From Synergistaceae bacterium (GTDB taxonomy: Bacteria; Synergistota; Synergistia; Synergistales; Aminobacteriaceae), in NCBI GenBank assembly GCA_017446645.1, contig JAFSQO010000296.1, positions 1 through 6,655 of the forward strand: a DNA stretch of 6,655 nucleotides, given 5' to 3'. The notes under the pieces are model-generated. The model had not been told where the DNA came from. It saw only the letters and a list, made by a program, of their open reading frames with translations, and made no database searches. A program made the translations under genes and the position numbers. This document shows positions 1 through 6,043 of the stretch, piece after piece. The first letter of the stretch is position 1; each line of letters opens with the position of its first letter.

Positions 1-608
1 CGCTCTCTTTCTGGTAATTCTTGAAGGGCTTCGATCAACTGCTGCTTCTCGCTTTCTGCTTCGAGCCTCTCAGGTGCTCCTTCTCTGTCGTCAGCAAGAG
101 TTGCCTCAATCGGGACCTCGCCGTCATCTAACGGAGTCGTATCGTCAAGCGAAGTGATATAGCCCCGTGAAGCAAGCTCCTGGACTTCGTAGTATTCGTC
201 TTCATCGATGCCAAGTTCTTCCATGAGCCATTCATCGCGGAGTTCGCCCTTATCACGCAAAATTTTCTCCATTGCCCTGTTGAGTCTCTGCACTTTTTCG
301 CGTCCTGTTCGTGAAAACCAGTCGCATTTTCGTAACTCGTCAAGGATTGCGCCCCTGATTCTGGGTATCGCATAAGTCTGGAAGACAAAACCCTTTGCCG
401 GCTCAAATTTATCTATTGCGTCGAGTAAGCCGAATACCCCGAAACTTAAAATATCTTCATAATCAAGACCCTGGGGAGGTGAGACTGCCATTCTGCTGAC
501 GACGTATTTTATTAAAGGCAAATATCTCCTCACAAGCTCGTCACGTATTGCAACAGCCTTTGAACGCGAGAACTCTTCCCATAATTTTTTCTCGTCTGAA
601 GTTGTCAT
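1..608 (-). CDS. sigD: Flagellar/motility sigma factor (SigD/FliA/WhiG family), 3' end cut by window
   Basis: Sigma-70 family factor that directs RNA polymerase to late flagellar and chemotaxis promoters. The frame is open from ATG 608 to the window edge, giving 202 residues plus two bases of an unfinished codon; the family is about 250 residues, so roughly the last 50 (most of region 4) are missing. Region 2 is clear: DYEDILSFGVFGLLDAIDKF (residues 49-68) matches the core-binding helix, and RIRGAILDELRKCDW (83-97) is the signature of SigD/FliA factors in region 2.4. Region 3 covers about 104-150, followed by an acidic stretch (TSLDDTTPLDDGEVPIE). Region 4 begins near LIEALQELPERE, where the window ends. 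The ATG overlaps the cheD stop in ATGA, which implies translational coupling. Position after cheD is as in B. subtilis. Family assignment is firm; the symbol sigD rather than fliA or whiG follows that gene order. Confidence 0.95.
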   Translation of the reverse strand, partial: MTTSDEKKLWEEFSRSKAVAIRDELVRRYLPLIKYVVSRMAVSPPQGLDYEDILSFGVFGLLDAIDKFEPAKGFVFQTYAIPRIRGAILDELRKCDWFSRTGREKVQRLNRAMEKILRDKGELRDEWLMEELGIDEDEYYEVQELASRGYITSLDDTTPLDDGEVPIEATLADDREGAPERLEAESEKQQLIEALQELPERE

Positions 609-1096
609 ATCTCATTTACTCCCTTACCGAGAGTCTTTACTTTGAGCATCCAATTACTCGTCGAAAATTCTATCGTTCGGCCCTTATTGCCTCCTGTATC
701 AGAAGCTACGAGCCTTATACCGAAACCTGTTAATCTTCTCGTTGTCTCACGGACATTCTTTGCTCCTACTGTCAGGAATTCTGCATTTATTCCGGGCAGC
801 GCAAACATCTGTGCCCCTCCTGCAATTTTTGCCCGAATCCTGCTCTGTGCTGCACCCTGCTTGAGCATTCCTTCAACTAATGCCGGTACTGCAGTGTCTG
901 CATACTTGCCTACTTTTTCGGAACCTGTAAGCCCTCTTGAGTCAGGCAGCATTATATGAGCCATACCAGCAACTTTTGCTACGTTGTCGAACAACACAAG
1001 CCCGATACATGAGCCAAGTCCAAGCGTTATTAACTTGACAGGGGCCTTCATGACGAGCAAATCAGCCATGCCGAGAACTATGCTATTTTCAGCCAT
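605..1096 (-). CDS. cheD: CheD, chemoreceptor glutamine deamidase
   Basis: Cytoplasmic enzyme that deamidates specific glutamines on methyl-accepting chemotaxis receptors and binds CheC, enhancing its CheY-P phosphatase activity. Length (163-164 aa) is normal for the family. The papain-like catalytic set is visible, numbering from GTG 1099: Thr25 and Cys31 in ITLGLGSCIGLVLFD, and His48 in GMAHIMLPDS. These correspond to Thr21, Cys27 and His44 of Thermotoga maritima CheD. Two starts are possible: GTG 1099 or the adjacent ATG 1096. AGGTG at the end of cheC lies 5 bases from the ATG but only 2 from the GTG, so I chose the ATG. It shares its A with the cheC stop (TGATG); the GTG would overlap that stop by 4 bases (GTGA). 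Either way the genes are translationally coupled. The 3' end overlaps the sigma-factor start by 4 bases. Its place directly after cheC fits the CheC-CheD complex. Confidence 0.95.
   Translation of the reverse strand: MAENSIVLGMADLLVMKAPVKLITLGLGSCIGLVLFDNVAKVAGMAHIMLPDSRGLTGSEKVGKYADTAVPALVEGMLKQGAAQSRIRAKIAGGAQMFALPGINAEFLTVGAKNVRETTRRLTGFGIRLVASDTGGNKGRTIEFSTSNWMLKVKTLGKGVNEI
619..625 (-). promoter_or_regulatory. Ribosome binding site of the sigma factor, inside cheD
   Basis: AAGGGAG lies 10 bases upstream of the ATG at 608, within the last codons of cheD. It is a reasonable Shine-Dalgarno match and supports the ATG that overlaps the cheD stop. A second, out-of-frame ATG (616-614) lies only 3 bases from GGGAG and is less well placed. 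Confidence 0.6.
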
Positions 1097-1737
1097 CACA
1101 ACACCTTCAGCTTTCTCAGAAGTAGATCCAGGGCATCAGGGTCAGGAATTAAGATAATGTGACCGGAGATCTTCCGGCCTTCATCAAGTCCTTCTACACT
1201 TAGCTCAGTATTTACGAGCAGTGCAGTTTCTCCCATCTGTCCATAAATCGAGGCTACTACGTCCAGAATAGAACTCAGCATGTCATGAGCTACACCGGGT
1301 ACGCTTATTTGGTGCTGAGTCCCTAATAATAAATTTATAGCGTTCAGAAATGAGCTTAATACTATATTGCCTACTTCACTTAATGCACTGTCGACCATTT
1401 CCTGAGGCAATTCATCTACCGGGATATAACTTCCGAACTGCTGTTTTAAGAGCAGCTCGACCATTAAACTTGCATCTTCTTCATTCTGAATAAAGATCAG
1501 GCTGCATTGAAAGCCCCCCGTTGACCGCACAAAGACTGCTCCGACGATTTCCATAGGGTCGCCGTAGTGTCCGCCGAGTTCATAAATCGAGACTAATTCA
1601 ACCTGAGGAACGCTCATGTGAATCATTCTCGACAATAAACCGCTCAGGGCAGTAGCCGCGTTGCCTGTGCCTATATTGCCGACCTCACGAATTGCATCAA
1701 GCTGCAGCGCATTGAACGACGCTATATCATCAGCCAT
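1096..1737 (-). CDS. cheC: CheC, CheY-P phosphatase of the CheC/CheX/FliY family
   Basis: Cytoplasmic phosphatase that removes phosphate from CheY-P and is the partner of CheD in receptor adaptation. Numbering from ATG 1743, both copies of the family active-site motif [DS]-x3-E-x2-N-x22-P are complete: Asp16, Glu20, Asn23, Pro46 and Ser119, Glu123, Asn126, Pro149. The repeated EVGNI (20-24 and 123-127) marks the two pseudo-symmetric halves. Two intact sites argue for an active phosphatase rather than a one-site or degenerate homologue. Length of 213-215 residues is typical of CheC and too short for FliY. Start choice: ATG 1743 lies only 3 bases after AGGAG, whereas in-frame ATG 1737 lies 9 bases after it, so 1737 is preferred; the longer form would add Met-Thr. 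The gene follows cheA by a few bases, with no cheW between them, and its stop overlaps the cheD start. Confidence 0.95.
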   Translation of the reverse strand: MADDIASFNALQLDAIREVGNIGTGNAATALSGLLSRMIHMSVPQVELVSIYELGGHYGDPMEIVGAVFVRSTGGFQCSLIFIQNEEDASLMVELLLKQQFGSYIPVDELPQEMVDSALSEVGNIVLSSFLNAINLLLGTQHQISVPGVAHDMLSSILDVVASIYGQMGETALLVNTELSVEGLDEGRKISGHIILIPDPDALDLLLRKLKVL

Positions 1738-1746
1738 TGTCATTTA

Positions 1747-1753
1747 CTCCTTT
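1747..1753 (-). promoter_or_regulatory. Ribosome binding site of cheC overlapping the cheA stop
   Basis: AAAGGAG, whose first two A bases belong to the cheA TAA stop. Its spacing, 9 bases to ATG 1737 against 3 to ATG 1743, decides in favour of the shorter CheC. The overlap of stop and ribosome site suggests that ribosomes finishing cheA can reinitiate at cheC. Confidence 0.7.
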
Positions 1754-3782
1754 AGCCTTTAGTCGAATAAAACGAAGCAACGTCAAGAATCAGTGCAACA
1801 TTTCCGTCTCCAAGAATTGTCCCGCCTGTAATACCGTCAATTTTGGCCAGGAACCTTCCCAGTGATTTAATGACTATTTCCTGCTGGCCTATTAATTCGC
1901 TTACTATAAAGCCTGTTTTGTTTTTGCCTATCTTGACAACTACTACAGGATATTCGATTCTGTCAGTTTCGACACCTTCAGAGCCAAGTATATCGCCCAG
2001 ATCATTCAGGGATAGCACTTCACCGCGCAGTAAAGTCGTAGGCTCGCCGTGAACTGTCTTGATGTCTTCCTTGCGAACCATGATAGTTTCTTCGACATTC
2101 TCAAGAGAAATTGCATAGGTCTCTTTGCCTACCCTGATTAATAACGATAAGACTATGGCAAGGGTTAAAGGCAGCCTTATATAAACGTGAGTTCCTTCGT
2201 TCTTTTTGCTGACAAGGTCAAACTGTCCGCCCAGCTGCTCAACTTTAGTCTTGACGGCATCCATTCCGACTCCGCGTCCGCTTAAATCCGTAATCTGCTT
2301 GGCCATGCTGAAGCCAGGTAAAAGCACTATCTGGGTTGCCTCATCATCTGTCATGATGTTAGCTCTGTCTTCGGTGATGATGCCGCGTTCGATTGCCTTC
2401 CGCTTGACTTTCTCCGGGTCAATGCCTGCACCGTCATCGCTGACTTCTATAACAACGCCGCTGCCTTCCTGATAAGCTGCGATCTTTAGGATCCCCTTTT
2501 CGGGTTTGCCGAGTGCCTTGCGTTCTTCAGGGTGTTCGATTCCGTGATCCATTGAGTTACGGATTAAGTGAACCATGGGGTCGCCGATCTCGTCAATTAC
2601 TGTCCTGTCAAGTTCTGTGTCTTCACCTTCGAGGACTAACTCAACGTTTTTATTCAGGGTCTTGCACAAGTCGCGGATGAGTCTGGGGAATCTGTCGAAA
2701 GTGAAACTTACCGGGACCATTCGCAATTTTGTGACGAGTTCCTGAATGTCGCCGGAAATTCGCCCTAACTGTGATAAAGTATCATCGAACTGCCGCAATC
2801 TTGCTTCCTGAACAAGCCTTTCGATTCTGGCACGTGAGATTACTAACTCGCCGACGAGATTCATTAGCTTATCAAGTCTGCCTATATCGACTCTGACTGT
2901 CTGACCGCTCTTCTTGACTCCTTCTTTCTTGATAGGAGCTGCCGGGGCTGCTGCTTGCTGAGGTGCAGGTGCTGCAGGAGCTTGAGCAGGTTCTGGGGCA
3001 TGTTCCTGGACCTGAGCAGGTTCAGGAGTCTGAGAATGTGCCGGAGCAGATGACGCGTCAACTTTCACTTCAGTAACTTCAGCACTCTGGACATCGCCAA
3101 TTTTCTCAATAGCTGCCTTGACTTCTTCGGCAGGTGCAGGAGTCGCAACGTAAATCGTGAAGTCGAAATCAAACTCTTCTTTCTCAAGTGCCTCAGTCGG
3201 AGGTTCAGAACGGGCAATCTCTCCCATTTCTTCGAGCCTGTTTACAACCATATAGGCACGTGCAGCCTTAAGTAAGCAGCTCTGACTCAAAGTAACGTGA
3301 ACACTGTAGGCATTCGCCCCTTCATCGTTAGCTTTTTTGACCCATTCAGCATCTTGACCTGAAACCCCTGAGCCTGAAGCAGCCGGAGCAGGTGCAGGGC
3401 CTTCATTACGCAGACTGTGAACCATCTCGGAGACATCGATATGAGCATCATTGCCTCCGCCTCTGATTGAGTCAGCCATTGCCTGAAGGGTATCAAGACC
3501 GGTGAATAGCATGTTCATGTCATTCTCAGTTAAGGGCCTCGTTCCCTTTCTGGCAGCGTCGAGCCTGTCCTCCATTGCGTGAGTAAGTCCCATCATGTTA
3601 GTAAAGCCCATTGTGCCGGCCATGCCTTTTAACGTGTGAGCAGCCCTGAATATCTCGTTAATTACGTCCATGTCGACCATGTTTTTTTCCAGAGCTAGCA
3701 GTAAATCATCTAATTTTTGTACGTTATCGTCAGTTTCATCTAAGAATGCTCCCAGATACTGACTCATATCCATATCGGCCAA
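1752..3782 (-). CDS. cheA: CheA, chemotaxis sensor histidine kinase
   Basis: Receptor-coupled kinase that autophosphorylates and passes phosphate to CheY and CheB. All five domains are visible in 676 residues, a normal length. P1 (Hpt, about 1-120) has phosphoacceptor His49 in AAHTLKG. P2 (about 156-242) is the CheY/CheB docking domain. An Ala/Pro/Gln linker (about 244-284) contains a repeated PEPAQ. P3 dimerisation helices cover about 294-358 (GRLDKLMNLVGELVISRARI). P4 ATPase has an N-box HLIRNSMDHGIE (405-416), G1 DDGAGID (449-455), an F box around PGFS (489-492) and G2 GRGVGMD (502-508). P5, the CheW-like domain, runs from about 538 to the end. The start is TTG 3782, with a G-rich ribosome site 10 bases upstream; ATG codons at residues 4 and 6 are too far from that site to be favoured. 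The gene is 15 bases after cheB. cheW, which usually follows cheA in this operon, is absent here. Confidence 0.98.
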   Translation of the reverse strand: MADMDMSQYLGAFLDETDDNVQKLDDLLLALEKNMVDMDVINEIFRAAHTLKGMAGTMGFTNMMGLTHAMEDRLDAARKGTRPLTENDMNMLFTGLDTLQAMADSIRGGGNDAHIDVSEMVHSLRNEGPAPAPAASGSGVSGQDAEWVKKANDEGANAYSVHVTLSQSCLLKAARAYMVVNRLEEMGEIARSEPPTEALEKEEFDFDFTIYVATPAPAEEVKAAIEKIGDVQSAEVTEVKVDASSAPAHSQTPEPAQVQEHAPEPAQAPAAPAPQQAAAPAAPIKKEGVKKSGQTVRVDIGRLDKLMNLVGELVISRARIERLVQEARLRQFDDTLSQLGRISGDIQELVTKLRMVPVSFTFDRFPRLIRDLCKTLNKNVELVLEGEDTELDRTVIDEIGDPMVHLIRNSMDHGIEHPEERKALGKPEKGILKIAAYQEGSGVVIEVSDDGAGIDPEKVKRKAIERGIITEDRANIMTDDEATQIVLLPGFSMAKQITDLSGRGVGMDAVKTKVEQLGGQFDLVSKKNEGTHVYIRLPLTLAIVLSLLIRVGKETYAISLENVEETIMVRKEDIKTVHGEPTTLLRGEVLSLNDLGDILGSEGVETDRIEYPVVVVKIGKNKTGFIVSELIGQQEIVIKSLGRFLAKIDGITGGTILGDGNVALILDVASFYSTKG
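2982..3026 (-). repeat. Repeat inside the CheA P2-P3 linker (PEPAQ, 10-residue period)
   Basis: CheA residues 253-257 and 263-267 both read PEPAQ, and the underlying plus-strand 11-mer TGAGCAGGTTC occurs at 3013-3023 and 2983-2993, exactly 30 bases apart. This looks like an in-frame 10-codon duplication that has since diverged, within a low-complexity Ala/Pro/Gln linker. It probably only sets linker length and flexibility. Confidence 0.6.
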
Positions 3783-3792
3783 AGTATTTATA

Positions 3793-3799
3793 CCCCCTT
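3793..3799 (-). promoter_or_regulatory. Unusual G-rich ribosome binding site of cheA
   Basis: AAGGGGG, whose AA comes from the cheB TAA stop, lies 10 bases before the TTG start of cheA. It departs from the AGGAGG core seen before cheB in having G for the central A. Together with a TTG start this suggests weaker initiation than for cheB, with reinitiation from cheB likely to help. Confidence 0.55.
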
Positions 3800-4889
3800 A
3801 ATTTTTTACAAGCCTGACCATAGCATCAGCAATTTCGTTCAGAGGCAGGACTTCATCGACTATTCCTGCATCTACTGCGGCTTTCGGCATTCCGTAAACA
3901 ACGCAGGTCTTCTGGCTCTCTGCTATGACGTATGCGCCTTTTCTCTTGAGGGCAACGGCACCGTCAGTACCGTCACGTCCCATTCCTGTTAAGATTACGC
4001 AAAGGACATTACCGCCGTACTCGTCAGCTACGCTCAAGAACATTATATTTGCGGCAGGTTTAACGCTCAAGACAGGAGGAGCATCACTCAGACCGCAGAC
4101 GGCAACCCCTGCACGACGCTTGACGACTAAGTGACTGCCACCGGGGGCTATTACTACGCGCCCTGGTTTGAGAGTCAATCCGTCAAAGCCTTCGACGACT
4201 TCCACTTCAGAAGACTCGTTTAATCTCCTGGCAAAAGAACTCGTGAATTCTTTCGGCATATGCTGGGTAATCACAATCGGAACGGGAAATTTTTTGGGCA
4301 ATCTTGGTATCAGGTCACTCAATGCCATAGGTCCTCCCGTTGAGCTTGCAATAGCAACGATGTCACGCCGTCCTGTGCTGACTGGAGGCATCATTTTCCT
4401 AAAGCCTGAACCCAGACCAAAATCCTGAACTTTAGAAGCACCTCCGAAAAATCCAGAGCGAGTCCTGAGTCTGGCAGTGCTTGCTGCTATGACCTTGTCG
4501 ATTAATTCCTGGCCTATGTCCCTGATATTCAGCGAGATCGAACCAGAAGGCTTGCCTATGAAATCAACACAGCCCAGAGCAAGAGCCTTCATTGTAGTGT
4601 CCGCACCTTCCTGAGTAACGGAGCTTACCATTATTACGGGAAGTGGATTAGTTCTCATAATTTCCTCGAGTGCCTGGAGTCCGCTCATGTTTGGCATTTC
4701 AACGTCCATAGTAACTATATCAGGACGCACGAGCTGTATTTGCTTCAATGCGTCTTTGCCGTCACGGGCAGTCCCTGCGACTTCGATTCTTGGGTCAGAA
4801 TTCAATATATCGCTGATGAACTGTCTCATTAACGCACTGTCATCTACTACAAGCACTCTGATTTTTTTTCCTGTACTAATCGGGGGCAT
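3798..4889 (-). CDS. cheB: CheB, receptor methylesterase/deamidase response regulator
   Basis: Removes methyl groups from receptor glutamates when phosphorylated by CheA, providing adaptation. The N-terminal receiver domain (about 9-125) has the acidic pair Asp16-Asp17 (VVDDS), phosphoacceptor Asp62 in TMDVEMP, a conserved Ser89-Ser90 in the switch strand and Lys113 in GKPSG. A linker (about 126-172) leads to the methylesterase domain (about 175-361). Its catalytic triad is Ser183 in IASSTGG, His210 in TQHMP and Asp306 in TGMGRDG, equivalent to Ser164, His190 and Asp286 of Salmonella CheB. Length of 363 residues is ordinary for the family. ATG 4889 is supported by a strong ribosome site 5 bases upstream. 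It is the first gene after the AT-rich gap and so probably the first gene of its own transcript segment. cheA follows after 15 bases. Confidence 0.98.
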   Translation of the reverse strand: MPPISTGKKIRVLVVDDSALMRQFISDILNSDPRIEVAGTARDGKDALKQIQLVRPDIVTMDVEMPNMSGLQALEEIMRTNPLPVIMVSSVTQEGADTTMKALALGCVDFIGKPSGSISLNIRDIGQELIDKVIAASTARLRTRSGFFGGASKVQDFGLGSGFRKMMPPVSTGRRDIVAIASSTGGPMALSDLIPRLPKKFPVPIVITQHMPKEFTSSFARRLNESSEVEVVEGFDGLTLKPGRVVIAPGGSHLVVKRRAGVAVCGLSDAPPVLSVKPAANIMFLSVADEYGGNVLCVILTGMGRDGTDGAVALKRKGAYVIAESQKTCVVYGMPKAAVDAGIVDEVLPLNEIADAMVRLVKN

Positions 4890-4894
4890 AATGT

Positions 4895-4902
4895 CCTCCT
4901 TT
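4895..4902 (-). promoter_or_regulatory. Strong ribosome binding site of cheB
   Basis: AAAGGAGG lies 5 bases before ATG 4889. It is the best Shine-Dalgarno match in the window, as expected for a gene that cannot rely on translational coupling because 159 bases separate it from flhG. Confidence 0.85.
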
Positions 4903-4906
4903 CTTA

Positions 4907-4929
4907 ATTATGATTATATTATTATGATT
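4907..4929 (-). repeat. Short direct repeat ATTATGATT upstream of cheB
   Basis: Plus-strand ATTATGATT occurs at 4907-4915 and again at 4921-4929, starts 14 bases apart, just upstream of the cheB ribosome site. It might be a paired operator, but no known regulator site is recognised and A/T bias weakens the case. Confidence 0.3.
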
Positions 4930-4995
4930 TATGTCTTTATTTAGAATCATGTTAATTATAACTTTATGTGTTATTTATTTCTTATCATAAATCTT

Positions 4996-5034
4996 TAAAT
5001 TTTTAAATTTCTTAATTTCTAAATTTTAATTTTA
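4996..5034 (-). repeat. Degenerate 8-base tandem A/T repeat
   Basis: On the plus strand TAAATTT occurs at 4996-5002, 5004-5010 and 5020-5026, with a TTAATTT variant at 5012-5018 and a final TAATTTT at 5027-5033. Starts fall at 8, 8, 8 and 7 base steps. On the coding (minus) strand the units read about GAAATTTA. They could be an upstream promoter element, a protein-binding array or simply A/T drift; low complexity makes chance a serious possibility. Confidence 0.45.
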
Positions 5035-5048
5035 TTAATTATCGCTTA

Positions 5049-6038
5049 TTATCGTCTATCATCTTCAGAAAAAAGACTTTTCGCGAGTCTCCTGAAGAAT
5101 GATTTTACCCCTCCTGACTTGTGAGGCACTGACTCATGCTGGACGTTAACTCCTTCGTAGAGCCGCAATAATTCGCCCGCAAGATTCCTTACGCAGATAC
5201 TCGCCGTAGATTCGGGGTCAGCCCTGTAGAATATCTTCCAGTTCTTGACGGATCTCTCTACGCTGTCATCTTTCAGGACATAGCCAAGATATACAGGCGC
5301 ATTTCCCAAAAACTTCATTGAGGCCATGCGGATTCTTTCTGCTACATCATTGGCTTCTCTGCTGCTTGAGGCCATGTTTACGACGAGCATTAACCCTGCA
5401 GTGTTGCCTTCGAGTCCCTGCCATGCCATGCTGCCAAGAGATTTTATTACACCATAGGCATCGCGCATACTCGTAGGTTCAGGAGTCGTTACTATAATCG
5501 TAAACTCCGAGGCATATGCAAACGATAATACGCCCCTGTGAATCCCGGCTCCTGCGTCCATGATGAGATAGTCCGAAAGCTCCTCAAGACCTGAGAGAGA
5601 AGCAAATAATCTTTCCATTGAGTACTCATCAAGGTCTGCCATCTCCTTCAAACCAGTGCCACCTGGTAAGAGGGCAACGCCTCCATTTCTGGCTGCTGCT
5701 CTTTGCGAGGCCCTGAAGTGTACGAGAATCTCGTTAAGATTGCGAGAACCGTCGATTAAATTTGCAATGTTGTATCTCGCGTTAGTTACTCCGCATAAAA
5801 TATCGAGATTAGCCATGCCCAAATCTGCATCGATAAGGACGACTCTCTTGCCAAAATCTGCCAAAGCAAACGACAATGCCGCTGCAATGTTGCTCTTTCC
5901 GACTCCGCCCTTGCCGCTCAAAATAGAAAGCGTGTGCAGTCTAGCGGGGGGAGTTTGAACTTTTTCCCTGTTGTCTAATACCATTCGCCTTAATTCCCTT
6001 GCCTGGTCAGGATTATTATTATTTACGTAACGGGGCAT
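5049..6038 (-). CDS. flhG: FlhG (YlxH/FleN), MinD-like ATPase controlling flagellar number
   Basis: ParA/MinD-family ATPase that binds the membrane in the ATP form, stimulates FlhF GTPase and limits or patterns flagella. Visible parts of the 329 residues: the N-terminal DQARELR (11-17), the conserved helix that activates FlhF; a deviant Walker A SGKGGVGKS (41-49) with signature Lys43 and Lys48; VVLIDADLGMAN (67-78) with Asp70 and Asp72; a switch II motif LIMDAGAG (158-165) with Asp161; and a C-terminal basic amphipathic helix VKSFFRRLAKSLFS (311-324), the expected membrane-targeting sequence. It is somewhat longer than B. subtilis YlxH, which is about 298 residues. ATG 6038 lies 5 bases after the flhF stop with only a weak, distant purine-rich site, so coupling to flhF is likely. 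A second ATG (5984, residue 19) has better purine-rich sequence upstream, but starting there would lose DQARELR, so I keep 6038. The gene ends with tandem TAA stops. Confidence 0.95.
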   Translation of the reverse strand: MPRYVNNNNPDQARELRRMVLDNREKVQTPPARLHTLSILSGKGGVGKSNIAAALSFALADFGKRVVLIDADLGMANLDILCGVTNARYNIANLIDGSRNLNEILVHFRASQRAAARNGGVALLPGGTGLKEMADLDEYSMERLFASLSGLEELSDYLIMDAGAGIHRGVLSFAYASEFTIIVTTPEPTSMRDAYGVIKSLGSMAWQGLEGNTAGLMLVVNMASSSREANDVAERIRMASMKFLGNAPVYLGYVLKDDSVERSVKNWKIFYRADPESTASICVRNLAGELLRLYEGVNVQHESVPHKSGGVKSFFRRLAKSLFSEDDRR

Positions 6039-6043
6039 CTTGT

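Larger units (their letters stand above)
4890..5048 (-). promoter_or_regulatory. AT-rich intergenic region between flhG and cheB, probable che promoter region
   Basis: The only substantial non-coding stretch here: 159 bases with 24 G or C by hand count (about 15%), against roughly 45-50% in the genes. It begins after tandem TAA stops of flhG (5051-5046) and ends at the cheB ribosome site. Two perfect TATAAT hexamers occur on the minus strand (4960-4955 and 4918-4913). Neither has a good TTGACA partner: the first has AAGAAA (4983-4978) at 17 bases, 3 of 6 matches. In such AT-rich DNA TATAAT is expected by chance, so these are only candidates; the first would leave a leader of plausible length. 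I saw no GC-rich hairpin followed by T's, so no terminator is supported after flhG. That a promoter lies here is inferred from the composition, the strong ribosome site and the gap in an otherwise packed operon. Confidence 0.5.

Noticed and set aside
128..406. Minus-strand open frame of 92 codons near the window start
   Set aside because: It overlaps the sigma-factor frame on the same strand. The sigma frame carries the SigD region 2 signatures continuously from 608 to the edge, so this is an out-of-frame artefact.
642..959. Plus-strand open frame of 105 codons opposite cheD
   Set aside because: It lies wholly antisense to cheD, whose catalytic motifs are intact in frame, and its translation shows no recognisable domain. 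It is a shadow frame.
4687..4944. Plus-strand open frame of 85 codons running from cheB into the AT-rich gap
   Set aside because: Most of it is antisense to the CheB receiver domain; its tail is the composition-driven reading of AT-rich DNA, not a small gene.
4990..5040. A/T-only inverted repeats after flhG as a possible terminator
   Set aside because: No GC-containing stem and no defined T-run; such palindromes are expected by chance at this composition.
5040..5056. GCGATAA on the minus strand after the flhG stop, resembling the -10 element (GCCGATAA) of a SigD promoter
   Set aside because: No TAAA element occurs 15-16 bases upstream, and the match is partial, so it is not annotated as a flagellar-sigma promoter.
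5656..5958. Plus-strand open frame of 100 codons opposite flhG
   Set aside because: Antisense to the conserved Walker A and Walker A' region of FlhG; its Pro/Ala-rich translation resembles no family.
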